NCBI RefSeq assembly: GCF_000202635.1
Contig: NC_015125.1
Location: 2,666,001-2,730,000 of the forward strand
Direction: 5' to 3'
Origin: Microbacterium testaceum StLB037
GTDB taxonomy: Bacteria > Actinomycetota > Actinomycetes > Actinomycetales > Microbacteriaceae
Length of the DNA: 64,000 nt
Part shown: positions 52,254 through 61,325 of the stretch, piece after piece
Position numbering within the stretch: the first letter of the stretch is position 1
Layout of the letters: each line of letters starts with the position of its first letter
Translations under genes and position numbers: made by a program
The notes under the pieces: model-generated
The model's input: the letters and a program-made list of their open reading frames with translations, nothing else
Database searches by the model: none
Told to the model about the DNA's origin: nothing

Positions 52254-52348
52254 CCGCGGGCGAAACTCCTGAATTTCGCCGTTGCGGGGGCGCTGCGGGG
52301 CGGAGTGGATGCCACTTCTCGACGACTTCTCAGGAGTTCGGCCCGCGG
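52254..52348. repeat. Palindrome E (95-nt inverted-repeat element)
   Basis: Arms CCGCGGGCGAAACTCCTGA (52254-52272) and the complement of 52330-52348 (CCGCGGGCCGAACTCCTGA) differ at two central positions and enclose about 57 nt. No T-run. Similar in build to families A-C but with unrelated arms. Confidence 0.75.
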
Positions 52349-52402
52349 ATGAACCGACCCGCGCCGCGGCGAACCGGACTCGGGGGCCGGAGAGGGCGGT
52401 AA

Positions 52403-52439
52403 GCGGATATATTCGAGGTAATTATCCGCGAATGCGGAT
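52403..52439 (+). promoter_or_regulatory. Overlapping palindromes upstream of modA (candidate molybdate operator)
   Basis: GCGGATA-N13-TATCCGC (52403-52429) overlaps ATCCGC-GAAT-GCGGAT (52424-52439). The AT-rich centre (TATATTCGAGGTAATTA) is striking in this GC-rich context and contains the only good -10-like sequences before modA. Confidence 0.65.
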
Positions 52440-52477
52440 CTACGTCGACCGGCGCGTGACGCCGTGAAGGAACTCCC

Positions 52478-53236
52478 ATGCGCCGTCCCCTCCGTCTCGC
52501 CGGTGTCTTCGCCGTCGCCGCCCTGCTCGCCGCCTGCGCCAGCCCGTCCCCTCAGCCTGCGGCATCCGCGGATCAGCTGGGCGGGACGCTCGAGGTCTAC
52601 GCCGCCGCGTCCCTGCAGCGCTCCTTCGACGAGATCGCGACGGCATTCGAGGCCGCGCACCCGGGCGTCACGGTGGCCCCGGTCTACGACGGGTCGAGCA
52701 CGCTCGCGACCCAGATCGGCGAGGGTGCTCCGGCCGACGTGTTCGCCTCGGCCGACGAGAAGAACATGTCGAAAGTGGCCGCGCAGGCCCCCGATCCGCG
52801 CATCTTCGCGGCCAACACGCTCGTGATCGCGGTGCCCGCCGGCAATCCCGGGGGTGTCAAGACGCTCGCAGACCTCTCCCGCGTGACGACGGTGCTGTGC
52901 GCCCCCGAGGTCCCGTGCGGAGCGGCATCCCAGACGCTGCTGTCGAACGCCGGGGTGACGGTGAGCCCCGCGAGTTCGGAGCAGAACGTCACCGCGGTGC
53001 TGACGAAGGTGGCGGCCGGAGAGGCCGACGCGGGGCTCGTCTACGCGACCGACGTCGTGGGCCGCGACGACGTCGAGAAGATCGTGCCCGACGGAGCCGA
53101 CGCCGTGGTCAACCGCTACCCGATCGCGGCCCTCTCGGGCGCACCGAACCCCGACGCGGCGGCGGCGTTCGTCGCCTTCGTGCTGTCGGAGGACGGCCAG
53201 CGCATCCTCGCCGACGCGGGCTTCCGGGCGCCGTGA
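52478..53236 (+). CDS. modA: Molybdate ABC transporter, substrate-binding lipoprotein ModA
   Basis: 252 residues. Lipobox LLAAC, then LEVYAAASLQRSFDEIATAF, DGSSTLATQIGEGAPADVF and ADAGLVYATDV, the residues that surround the oxyanion. AAGGA precedes the ATG. It binds molybdate (possibly tungstate) outside the cell. Confidence 0.95.
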   Translation: MRRPLRLAGVFAVAALLAACASPSPQPAASADQLGGTLEVYAAASLQRSFDEIATAFEAAHPGVTVAPVYDGSSTLATQIGEGAPADVFASADEKNMSKVAAQAPDPRIFAANTLVIAVPAGNPGGVKTLADLSRVTTVLCAPEVPCGAASQTLLSNAGVTVSPASSEQNVTAVLTKVAAGEADAGLVYATDVVGRDDVEKIVPDGADAVVNRYPIAALSGAPNPDAAAAFVAFVLSEDGQRILADAGFRAP

Positions 53237-54012
53237 GGGCGGCGGGGTACGTCCCCCGCTGGCTGATCCTGCCGGCGGCGGTCGGGCTGCTCTTCCTCCT
53301 CGTGCCGTTGACGGCCCTCATCGCCCGCGTCGAGTGGGCGACGCTGATCTCGGAGGTGACTTCGGATGCCGCGCTCTCGGCGCTCGGCCTGTCGCTGTCC
53401 ACGGGGGCCGCCGCCACCGTGCTGTGCGCGCTCGTCGGCATCCCGCTCGCCCTCGTGATCGCCCGGAGTCCCGCGCGGGTCGCCGCGCTGCTGCGGGCGC
53501 TGGTGACCGTGCCCCTCGTTCTGCCGCCGATGGTCGGGGGCGTCGCGCTGCTCTACCTGTTCGGTCGCAACGGATGGTTCGGCGCTCTCGGGCTGCCGTT
53601 CACGACGCCGGCCGTCGTGCTCGCGCAGGTGTTCGTCGCGCTGCCGTTCCTCGTGCTCGCGGTCGAGGGGGCCCTCCGCAGCACCGGTGTGGAGTTCGAG
53701 CGCGCCGCGGCCTCCCTCGGCGCCTCGCGCGCGACCATCCTCCGACGGGTGACGTTGCCGCTCGCCGCCCCCGGCATCGTCGCGGGGGTCGTGCTCTGCT
53801 TCGCCCGCGCGATCGGGGAGTTCGGGGCGACCGCCCTCTTCGCCGGCAACCGGCCCGGCGTGACGCAGACCATGCCGCTCGCGATATACACGGCGTTCAA
53901 CGGCGCCGGGGTCTCGCAGGGGACGGCGGTGGCGCTCTCCCTGCTGCTGCTCGTCACGGCGGTCGCGGTGCTGCTGCTCGTGCGCGGATGGCGTCCGGGG
54001 GTGGGTCGGTGA
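53233..54012 (+). CDS. modB: Molybdate ABC transporter, permease ModB
   Basis: 259 residues, about six membrane helices, with the EAA loop (AASLGASRATILRRVTLPLA) and the family segment GEFGATALFAGNRPG. The GTG start overlaps the modA stop (GTGA), and its own stop overlaps the modC start the same way. Confidence 0.95.
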   Translation: MRAAGYVPRWLILPAAVGLLFLLVPLTALIARVEWATLISEVTSDAALSALGLSLSTGAAATVLCALVGIPLALVIARSPARVAALLRALVTVPLVLPPMVGGVALLYLFGRNGWFGALGLPFTTPAVVLAQVFVALPFLVLAVEGALRSTGVEFERAAASLGASRATILRRVTLPLAAPGIVAGVVLCFARAIGEFGATALFAGNRPGVTQTMPLAIYTAFNGAGVSQGTAVALSLLLLVTAVAVLLLVRGWRPGVGR

Positions 54013-55082
54013 GCGAGCCGTCCACCGCCCCGGACGCCCCCGCGATCCCGGATGCCGCCGCCCTCCGCGCCCGCATCATCGTGCGTCGGCGCGACTTCGC
54101 CGTCGACATCGCGCTCGAGGCCGCGGCCGGCGAAACCGTCGCCGTGATGGGCCGCAGCGGAGCCGGCAAGTCGACGCTCCTCGGCGCGCTCGCCGGACTC
54201 ACCCCGCTCGACGGGGGAGAGATCGTGCTCGACGGACGCCTCCTCGACCGGGCTCCGCGCGTGCGCACCGCCCCGATGAAGCGCGGGATCGTCCTGCTCG
54301 GACAGGACGCGCGCCTGTTCCCGCACCTCACCGCGCGCGAGAACGTCGCGTTCGGTCCGCGTGCGGCCGGGGTCCCGGCATCCCTCGCTCGTTCGTCCGC
54401 GGATGAGTGGCTGGCCCGAGTCGGTCTTCGCGGGGCCGGAGATCGCCGGCCCGCGCAGCTTTCCGGCGGCGAGCAGCAGCGGGTCGCCGTGGCCCGCGCG
54501 CTCGCCGCGGAGCCGCGGGTGGTGCTGCTGGACGAGCCTCTCGTCGCGCTCGACGCGGTGACGGCGTCGGAGATCCGCGCGATGCTGCGCGAGCGTCTCG
54601 CCGGCGTCACGACGATCGCGGTCACGCATGACGCGGTCGACGCCGCCGCCCTCGCGGACCGACTCGTCATCGTGGAGCGCGGCCGCGTGACGCAGGCGGG
54701 GCCGGTGCGCGAGGTGCTCGCGGCGCCGACGACCGCCGTCGCCGCCGCCATCGCCGGTCTCGAACGCCTCGAGGGCGTCGCTCGCCGCGGCGGTTGGGAG
54801 AGCGCGGGGATGCGCCTGGAGTCGACGGATGTCGCCTCCCTCGCGCTCGCCGCCACGGACGGGGTTCCGCTGGCCGCCGTGTTCCGCGCCGCCGACGTGC
54901 GCCTGGGAGAGGGATGCCCGGCGACCGTGCGGGGTCTCGAACCGACGCCGACCGGCGTCCGGATCGTGACGGACCGGGGCGCCGCGGAAGTGTCTCCGAG
55001 CGAGGCGACGGCGATCCGCGTGGGGGACGTGGTGCTCGTGCGCGTCGCCCCGGATCGGGTGCGGTTCGTCGCGGCATCCTGA
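54009..55082 (+). CDS. modC: Molybdate ABC transporter, ATP-binding protein ModC
   Basis: 357 residues: Walker A GRSGAGKST, signature LSGGEQQRVAVARAL, Walker B VVLLDEP, and a C-terminal TOBE domain from about residue 290 (SLALAATDGVPLAAVFRA) that senses cytoplasmic molybdate. GTG start in the GTGA overlap with modB. Ends the modABC operon before palindrome C2. Confidence 0.94.
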   Translation: MSEPSTAPDAPAIPDAAALRARIIVRRRDFAVDIALEAAAGETVAVMGRSGAGKSTLLGALAGLTPLDGGEIVLDGRLLDRAPRVRTAPMKRGIVLLGQDARLFPHLTARENVAFGPRAAGVPASLARSSADEWLARVGLRGAGDRRPAQLSGGEQQRVAVARALAAEPRVVLLDEPLVALDAVTASEIRAMLRERLAGVTTIAVTHDAVDAAALADRLVIVERGRVTQAGPVREVLAAPTTAVAAAIAGLERLEGVARRGGWESAGMRLESTDVASLALAATDGVPLAAVFRAADVRLGEGCPATVRGLEPTPTGVRIVTDRGAAEVSPSEATAIRVGDVVLVRVAPDRVRFVAAS

Positions 55083-55156
55083 ATCCGCGCCTGCCGCAAA
55101 CGCCGGGGCGCCGCCGCGGAGCCTGGCGCGCGCTTCGGGGCGTCGCCTCGGTCGAG

Positions 55157-55205
55157 TGTCCGAAACACCCGGACGCTCCGCGAAAGCGCTCGGGTGTTTC
55201 GGACA
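55157..55205. repeat. Palindromic repeat family C, copy 2
   Basis: TGTCCGAAACACCCG pairs with its complement across a GGACGCT-loop-AGCGCTC tip. The outer CGAGTGTCC and the CCGGACG segment match copy 1 at 20178-20232. It lies between the convergent modC and FUSC genes and may end both transcripts. Confidence 0.8.
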
Positions 55206-55233
55206 GCGAGGGAGGCCGTGCGGCCCCGCGCCC

Positions 55234-56595
55234 TCAGCCCGATTCGACCGCTCGTCGGAGCGCGGGACCCAGGTCGTCGGGCGACCGCAACGCGCGGCGA
55301 GCCTCGCCGACCGCCCGACGCAGAGCACCCGGGCCGGGCGTCGGGGCGGCGACGGCTCGCGCCGCGAGCAGGTGCGCATCGCTCGCCCACGTCGCCGCGC
55401 GCGGCGGAGGGCGACGCACCAGGGCGAGCACGCGCCCGGCGTCGGTCAGCGCGGCGACCGACCGATCGAGTTCGCGCAGCGCACCGCGCAGCCGCGCGTC
55501 GACGGCGTGCGCTTCGGCCGGCTCCGCCGCGGTGAGGCGGTCCGACACGGCGGCGAGCACTCCGCTCAGGCGCGATCGCACGACGTCGGTGGTGCGCACC
55601 GGATACACGAGGGCGACCGCGAGCAGCCCGATCGCGACGCCCACGGCGATCTCGATCAGGCGCTGCCCGATGAGCGGGCTGGGCTGGCCCGTGAGGCGTT
55701 CGAGCAGCGTCAACGCGACCGTCACGCCGAAGGCCCACGCCGCGTAACCGACCTCACGGAACAGGATGCCGATCCCGATCGCCGCGAGCGCCAGAGCCAC
55801 GAGGAGGCCACCGTCGGTCGGCAGGATCCCCGCGGGGAGGAGGGCCACCAGCGACCCCATCGCGGCGCCGACCAGGCGATGCACGCCGGTGCGGATGGCA
55901 TCCGCCCGGCCCCGGGGGAGGTACGCGACGATGACCGTGCTGAGCACGACCCAGGGCCAGTGCCCGCCGAAGACCGTGCCGTCGATCACGAAGGCCGCCG
56001 TGAGGGCGACGCCGAGCTGGAGGGCGGACCGCGCGGAGGCGGAGGGGCGCAGGCGGCTCGGCGTCGACGCCTCGGGACGTGCGGGGCTCGTCGGCTCGAG
56101 GATGAGTCCCAGACGGCGCGCGGTCACCTGCACCACCGTCACCACCGTCCACGCCAGCACGGCGATCCCGATCGGCGCCACGACGGCGACGAAGGTTCCC
56201 CGGTCCGCTTCCGCCCCCGCGGGCAGGAACAGCACCGCGAGGAACGGAGTCGCCACGAGCGAACCGATCCGACGCCAGAGCGGACCGCGCCCCCGCAACG
56301 CGACCGCGGACACGAGGACCACGACGTAGACGACCGCGCCGATCCCCGGACTCGCGCGCAGGAGGGCGCCGAGGGCCACCCCCGCGAGGCCGATCACGGG
56401 CAGGACGAGGAGAGCCTCGAGCCGGCCTCGCCGATCCCGCTCCAGCTGGCTGCGGCTGAGCGAGGCGGTCAGGGCGATGCCCAGAATGACCGCGGCCGGC
56501 TCGGGGAGGATCGCGAGGATCACCGCCACCACGATCGCGACGGCGATCAGGGCGAGGGCACCTCGCCCGAGGCGGGCCTGCCATCCGTCGCGCAC
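55234..56595 (-). CDS. FUSC-family (aromatic acid exporter-like) membrane protein
   Basis: 453 residues. Two groups of about five to six membrane helices (about 12-160 and 190-330) with the FUSC motif-like stretch HWPWVVLSTVIVAYLPRGRADA, followed by a cytoplasmic helical tail. FUSC proteins relate to AaeB/YccS, proposed exporters of aromatic acids. GTG 56595 gives VRDGWQARLG. It lies 46 nt downstream of cydC on the same strand and may be part of the cyd transcript; no functional link is evident. Confidence 0.8.
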   Translation of the reverse strand: MRDGWQARLGRGALALIAVAIVVAVILAILPEPAAVILGIALTASLSRSQLERDRRGRLEALLVLPVIGLAGVALGALLRASPGIGAVVYVVVLVSAVALRGRGPLWRRIGSLVATPFLAVLFLPAGAEADRGTFVAVVAPIGIAVLAWTVVTVVQVTARRLGLILEPTSPARPEASTPSRLRPSASARSALQLGVALTAAFVIDGTVFGGHWPWVVLSTVIVAYLPRGRADAIRTGVHRLVGAAMGSLVALLPAGILPTDGGLLVALALAAIGIGILFREVGYAAWAFGVTVALTLLERLTGQPSPLIGQRLIEIAVGVAIGLLAVALVYPVRTTDVVRSRLSGVLAAVSDRLTAAEPAEAHAVDARLRGALRELDRSVAALTDAGRVLALVRRPPPRAATWASDAHLLAARAVAAPTPGPGALRRAVGEARRALRSPDDLGPALRRAVESG

Positions 56596-56641
56596 GCGCT
56601 CACGGTAGGGAGGGAGCCTTTGAGCGCGCCGTGACGAGCGC

Positions 56642-58336
56642 TCAGGACCGCGACGACGCGACGATCCGCCCGTCCTCCATCCGCACCTCGCGGTCCACGA
56701 GTCCCGCCGGCACCTCGACGTGCGACACGAGAACCACGGCTCGCTCGCGATCGACCGCACCCAGCAGATCGTGGAGGAGGGCCTCGGATGCCGCCGGGTC
56801 CACGCCCGCGGTCGGCTCGTCGAGCACGAGCACCGGGAACCCGCGCAGGAGCGCCCGGGCGAGGGCGAGACGCTGCGCCTGGCCGCCCGAGACGAGGACG
56901 CCCCGGTCGCCGACGCGGGCGTCGAGGCCGCCGCGCTCGCGGACCCACCCGTCGAGCCCGACCCGCGCGAGCACCGCCCACAGGTCGCCGTCGGTGGCGG
57001 AGTCCCGCGCGAAGAGCAGGTTCTGCCGCACCGACTCGTCGAAGAGGAACGGCGCCTGCTCGATGAGCCCGACCGTCCGGCGGAGGTCGTCGCCGGAGAG
57101 GTCCCGCGCTTCGACGCCGCCGACCGTGTACGACCCCGCGTAGTCGAGGAAGCGCACGAGCACGTGCGCGAGCGTCGTCTTGCCCGCGCCGCTCGGTCCG
57201 GTGACGAGCACCCGCTCGCCCGGGCCGACGCGTAGATCGACGTCGTCGAGGCGTCCGGCGTCGCCGTCGGTGTCGCTGCGGGCGGGCCAGTGCGCGGCCA
57301 CGCCGCGCAGCACCAGACCGTCGCCGAGCGAGGGGCCGACACCGGTGGGCGCGGGGTCCTCCCGCGGCAGGCCGTCGGGGATGCTCTCGGGCACCGCGTC
57401 GGCGATCCGCTCGGCGGCGGCGCGCACCTGGCGCCAGGATGCCAGGGCGAGAGGAACCGGCCCGAACACCTCGAACACCGCCATCGGCAGCAGCACGACG
57501 ACCGCCAGCCCCGGGCCCGAGAGGGTTCCGCCGGTGACTCCCGGGGCCGCGACCGCCAGGGCGAGGAGTGAGGCGGCGCCGGCGAGCACCGAGACCGTGC
57601 CGGAGGTGAGGCCCTGGGCGACACCGCGGCGCACCAACGCCCGGCGCAGAGCGGCGTCGGCCGAACGGATGCGCTCGCGCGCGGCATCCAGAGCCCCGTA
57701 GGCGGTCAGCACATCGAGGTTCGTCAGAAGGTCGTGCACCGCGTCCGCGACCGCGGCGCGCAGCGGTGCGACCGAGCGTTCGGCGCGCGCGCCCGCGACC
57801 CACCCGACCGCGACGGCCACTGCGAACGCGACGACGAGGCACCCGAGGAGCACGAGGGCGGCGGGCCACGAGATGAACGCCGTGAACACGACGGCGGCGA
57901 GCGAGGTCAGCACGGCGGACGAGAGGGGGAGGACCACGCGGAGGGGAAGGTTCTGCAACTCCTCGACGTCGTCGACCACGCTCGACAGCAGACCGCCGCG
58001 CTCCGCGCGTCCGAGCCCGTCCGGGGCGAGGGGCACGAGCTCTCGGACGAGGTCCGCACGCACTCCGGCGAGCTGGTGCAGCGCGGCGTCGTGGCTGGTC
58101 AGCCGCTCGAGATAGCGGAAGACCCCGCGCGACAGCGCGAAGGCCCGCACGCCGACGACCGCCGCGGACAGATACATCACCAGCGGCTGCTCCGCCGCCC
58201 GCGCGATGAGCCACGCGCTCGCCGCGAGGAGCGCGACGGCGCTGAGCGCCGTGCCGAAGCCCGAGAGCACCGCGGGGGCGAACCGCCGACGCGAGGGCAT
58301 CGCGGAGCGCAGGATGCCGCGCACCCGGGCGTTCAC
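56642..58336 (-). CDS. cydC: Heterodimeric ABC exporter subunit CydC
   Basis: 564 residues: six-helix exporter membrane domain, then ATPase with Walker A GPSGAGKTT, signature VSGGQAQR, Walker B VLVLDEPTAGVD. CydDC exports thiols/heme-related reductant needed to assemble cytochrome bd. ATG 58336 overlaps the cydD stop (ATGA). Order cydA-cydB-cydD-cydC matches actinobacteria. Confidence 0.93.
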   Translation of the reverse strand: MNARVRGILRSAMPSRRRFAPAVLSGFGTALSAVALLAASAWLIARAAEQPLVMYLSAAVVGVRAFALSRGVFRYLERLTSHDAALHQLAGVRADLVRELVPLAPDGLGRAERGGLLSSVVDDVEELQNLPLRVVLPLSSAVLTSLAAVVFTAFISWPAALVLLGCLVVAFAVAVAVGWVAGARAERSVAPLRAAVADAVHDLLTNLDVLTAYGALDAARERIRSADAALRRALVRRGVAQGLTSGTVSVLAGAASLLALAVAAPGVTGGTLSGPGLAVVVLLPMAVFEVFGPVPLALASWRQVRAAAERIADAVPESIPDGLPREDPAPTGVGPSLGDGLVLRGVAAHWPARSDTDGDAGRLDDVDLRVGPGERVLVTGPSGAGKTTLAHVLVRFLDYAGSYTVGGVEARDLSGDDLRRTVGLIEQAPFLFDESVRQNLLFARDSATDGDLWAVLARVGLDGWVRERGGLDARVGDRGVLVSGGQAQRLALARALLRGFPVLVLDEPTAGVDPAASEALLHDLLGAVDRERAVVLVSHVEVPAGLVDREVRMEDGRIVASSRS

Positions 58337-60192
58337 GAGCGCCCCTCCCCGTGTCCAGGTGCGGGGCGGAGGTGGCTGAGCTCGTCGAAGCCTCCGGTCC
58401 CTTCGACAGGCTCAGGGACCTCGCGCACGGGCTCAGGGGCCTCCCGTGCGGGGCGGAGGTGGCTGAGCTCGTCGAAGCCTCCGGTCCCTTCGACAGGCTC
58501 AGGGACCTCGGGTGCGGGCTCGGCGACCTCGCGCGGGGGCTCAGGGACCTCGCGCACGGGCTCAGGGACCTCGGGTGCGGGCTCCGAGGCCTCGGGCCGC
58601 AGCACCACCACGCGATCCGCGATCGACCGTGCGGACGGGCGGTGCGACACGAGCAGCACGCCGCGGCCGGCGTCGGCCTCGCGGCGCAGCGTCGCCCACA
58701 GGTGCGCCTCGGTCGTGGCATCCAGCGCACTCGAGGGCTCGTCGAGCACCAGCACCGGGGCTCCCGCGACTCGGGCCCGGTACAGCGCCCGCGCCACCGC
58801 CACGCGCTGCGCCTGACCGCCCGAGAGGCCCGACCCGCCCGCGCCGAGCGGGGTGGCGGGGTCGATGTCGGCCGCGCCCGCGTCGGCGAGGGCGGTGGCG
58901 ATCGCGGCGGGATCCGCGGGAGACCCGAGCGAGACGTTGTCGTGCACGGTCCCCGAGACGAGTCCGGGTCGCTGTCCGGCCCAGGCTGCGGCGGCGCGCG
59001 CGTGAGGCACGGCGACCCCGTCGACCCGCACCTCTCCGTCGTGCGCCGCGTATCCGAGCAGCGCGGCGATCAGCGACGACTTGCCGACGCCGCTGGGGCC
59101 GGTCACAAGCACCACCTCGCCGGGTCCGACCGAGAGCGACACCCGCGGCATCCGGTGCTCTTCGCGGTCCACGCGCACCTCGTGCAGCGCCACCGTCGAT
59201 CCGGTCGCCGGGGTCTCGGCATCCGGGACAGGCGTCTTCCGCGCCGCGTCGAGGGCGTCGAAGATCTCGCCCGTCGCCGCCACCCCCTCCGACGCCGCGT
59301 GGAACTGCACGCCGACCTGGCGCAGCGGAAGGTACGCCTCGGGGGCGAGCAGCAGCACGAACAGTCCGACGAGCAGCGACAGGTCGCCGGCGAGCAGGCG
59401 GAATCCGATCGTGACCGCGATGATCGCGACCGAGATGGATGCCAGGAACTCCAGCGCGAAACCCGACAGGAACGACACGCGCAGCACCGTCATCGTCTCG
59501 CGCTTGTAGTCGCGCGTGACGGTCTCGATCGTGTCGGCCGCGCGGTGCTGACGTCCGAACGCCTTGAGCGTGCCGAGGCCCTCGACGGTGTCCGAGAAGC
59601 GTGCGGCGAGCCGGCCCAGAGTGCGGTACTGCTTCTGCTGCACGGACCGGGTGGCGAGTCCGATCAGCACCATGAAGATCGGGATGAGCGGGATCGTCAG
59701 CACGACGATCAGGCCCGAGAGCGGATCGGCGAGGGCGATCGCACCGATGAGGATGGGCATCGTGATCGCGGTCGCGACGAGCTGGGGCAGGTAGCGACCG
59801 AAGTAGGCGTCGAGCGCCTCGAGGCCGTGTCCCGCGGTCGTTGCGAGGGTCGCGGTGTTGCGACCGGCGAGCCAGCGGGGTCCGAGCCGCGCCACCGCGG
59901 CGACGACCTTCTCGCGCAGCTGCAGCGAGGCGACGGCCGCTCCCCGCGCCGACACGCGCTCCGAGGCGACGATCAGCAGCCCGCGGACGAGGACCAGGGA
60001 TGCCGCGACCCCGACGTGCGCCCAGAGTTCCGCCGGCGGGCGCCCGCTGATCGCGCCGACGAGCGCCGAGGTCAGGGCCCACGCGAAGCCGACGATCACG
60101 CCGGTCTGCGCCAGGACGATCGCGGCGGTGACGACGAGGAACCCGCGCGCGGCCGTCGCGTAGCGGACGAGCCGCGGGTCCACGGGACGCAT
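58333..60192 (-). CDS. cydD: Heterodimeric ABC exporter subunit CydD with a repeat-derived C-terminal tail
   Basis: 619 residues from ATG 60192 (MRPVDPRLVRYATAARG, after GGGAG); a GTG at 60216 after AAAGGA is an alternative. Membrane domain, then Walker A GPSGVGKSS, signature LSGGQAQRVAVAR and Walker B LVLDEPSSALD. The normal end of the ATPase (SIADRVVVLRPE) is followed by about 80 extra residues rich in PEP/REV and containing PEPVEGTGGFDELSHLRPA twice. This tail is the translation of a tandem DNA repeat (58359-58510) and uses codons rare in the neighbours. It is expected to be a disordered cytoplasmic tail. Confidence 0.92.
   Translation of the reverse strand: MRPVDPRLVRYATAARGFLVVTAAIVLAQTGVIVGFAWALTSALVGAISGRPPAELWAHVGVAASLVLVRGLLIVASERVSARGAAVASLQLREKVVAAVARLGPRWLAGRNTATLATTAGHGLEALDAYFGRYLPQLVATAITMPILIGAIALADPLSGLIVVLTIPLIPIFMVLIGLATRSVQQKQYRTLGRLAARFSDTVEGLGTLKAFGRQHRAADTIETVTRDYKRETMTVLRVSFLSGFALEFLASISVAIIAVTIGFRLLAGDLSLLVGLFVLLLAPEAYLPLRQVGVQFHAASEGVAATGEIFDALDAARKTPVPDAETPATGSTVALHEVRVDREEHRMPRVSLSVGPGEVVLVTGPSGVGKSSLIAALLGYAAHDGEVRVDGVAVPHARAAAAWAGQRPGLVSGTVHDNVSLGSPADPAAIATALADAGAADIDPATPLGAGGSGLSGGQAQRVAVARALYRARVAGAPVLVLDEPSSALDATTEAHLWATLRREADAGRGVLLVSHRPSARSIADRVVVLRPEASEPAPEVPEPVREVPEPPREVAEPAPEVPEPVEGTGGFDELSHLRPAREAPEPVREVPEPVEGTGGFDELSHLRPAPGHGEGRS
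58359..58510. repeat. In-frame 87-nt-period direct repeat inside cydD
   Basis: Two 65-nt copies (58359-58423 and 58446-58510) look identical and are offset by exactly 87 nt (29 codons). Each contains CCCTTCGACAGGCTCAGGGA, itself an imperfect palindrome. Shorter related segments (CTCAGGGACCTCG) continue to about 58590. Confidence 0.9.
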
Positions 60193-60239
60193 CTTCTCGG
60201 CTCCCACGTCATTCACGACAACGATCCTTTCAGACGGCT

Positions 60240-60266
60240 CGCCCCGCTCCACGGGGGAGCGGGGCG
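60240..60266 (-). terminator. Hairpin between cydB and cydD
   Basis: A perfect 11-bp stem (60240-60250 with 60256-60266) starts 7 nt after the cydB stop on the minus strand. Without a T-run, it may only reduce read-through from cydAB into cydDC. Confidence 0.6.
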
Positions 60267-60273
60267 ACCGGCG

Positions 60274-61305
60274 TCAGTGGGCGACGAGCGCGGCCTTCTC
60301 GATGCGGGCGCGCGTGACGCGCTTGCGGAACACCCAGTACGTCCAGCCCTGGTACGCCAGCACGAGCGGGAGGAAGATCAGCGCCGCCCAGCTCATGATC
60401 GTCAGCGTGTAGTCGGTGCTGGAGGCGTTCTCGATCGTCAGGCCCGATCCCGCCTCGAGGGTCGAGGGCATGACGTTCGGGAAGAGGGCGAAGAACAGAG
60501 CCGCCACCGCCGTGACGATCGTGATGGCGCCGAGCGTGAAGGCGGTGCCCTCGCGGTCGCGCAGGTTCGCCACCCACGAGCCGATCAGGGCGAGCGCCGC
60601 GATCCCCGAGAAGGCCACGACCCCCATCAGGAGCGGTGCCTGGTTGTTCGCCGCCTGGATGATCGTCCAGACAAGGAACAGCGCCGCGGCGACGATGGTC
60701 GCCAGGCCCGAGGTCTTGGCGAGCTTGCGTGCGTCCGTCCGCACCTGCCCGTCCGTCTTCAGCGCCACGAAGTACACGCCGTGGGTGAAGAACAGCAGCA
60801 GGGTCACCAGTCCGCCCAGGATGCCGTAGGGATTGAGCAGCGTGAACAGGCTGCCGACGTACTCGTGATCGGCATCCAGGGGCACGCCCTGCACGATGTT
60901 GGCGAACGCGACCCCCCAGAGGAAGGCGGGGACGGCGGAGCCGATGACGATCATGCGGTCGATGCCGCGCTTCCACTTCAGCGAGTCGCGCTGGTGGCGG
61001 TACTCGAACGACACGCCCCGGGCGATCAGGGCCAGCAGGATCAGCAGCAGCGGCAGGTAGAACCCGCTGAAGAGGGTGGCGTACCACTCGGGGAAGGAGG
61101 CGAACAGGGCCGCGCCCGCGACGATGACCCACGTCTCGTTGAGGTCCCACACGGGGCCGATGGTGTTGATGATCTGCCGGCGAGCGATGTCGTCCTTGCC
61201 GAGGAACGGCAGCGACATCCCGACGCCGAAGTCGAACCCGTCGAGCACGAAGTAGCCGATGAAGAGGAATCCGACGATCCAGAACCAGAGGTAGGCGAGA
61301 TCCAT
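60274..61305 (-). CDS. cydB: Cytochrome bd ubiquinol/menaquinol oxidase subunit II
   Basis: 343 residues, about nine membrane helices. Family start FWIVGFLFIGYFVLDGFDFG with the conserved Asp residues, then GPVWDLNETWVIVAGAALF. AAGGAGA precedes the ATG, 20 nt after cydA. It supports the heme-bearing CydA subunit. Confidence 0.95.
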   Translation of the reverse strand: MDLAYLWFWIVGFLFIGYFVLDGFDFGVGMSLPFLGKDDIARRQIINTIGPVWDLNETWVIVAGAALFASFPEWYATLFSGFYLPLLLILLALIARGVSFEYRHQRDSLKWKRGIDRMIVIGSAVPAFLWGVAFANIVQGVPLDADHEYVGSLFTLLNPYGILGGLVTLLLFFTHGVYFVALKTDGQVRTDARKLAKTSGLATIVAAALFLVWTIIQAANNQAPLLMGVVAFSGIAALALIGSWVANLRDREGTAFTLGAITIVTAVAALFFALFPNVMPSTLEAGSGLTIENASSTDYTLTIMSWAALIFLPLVLAYQGWTYWVFRKRVTRARIEKAALVAH

Positions 61306-61325
61306 GATGTTCTCCTTGGGCCGAT

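Noticed and set aside
58359..58590. CRISPR-like direct repeats
   Set aside because: Only two full copies, in frame within cydD, with no spacers.
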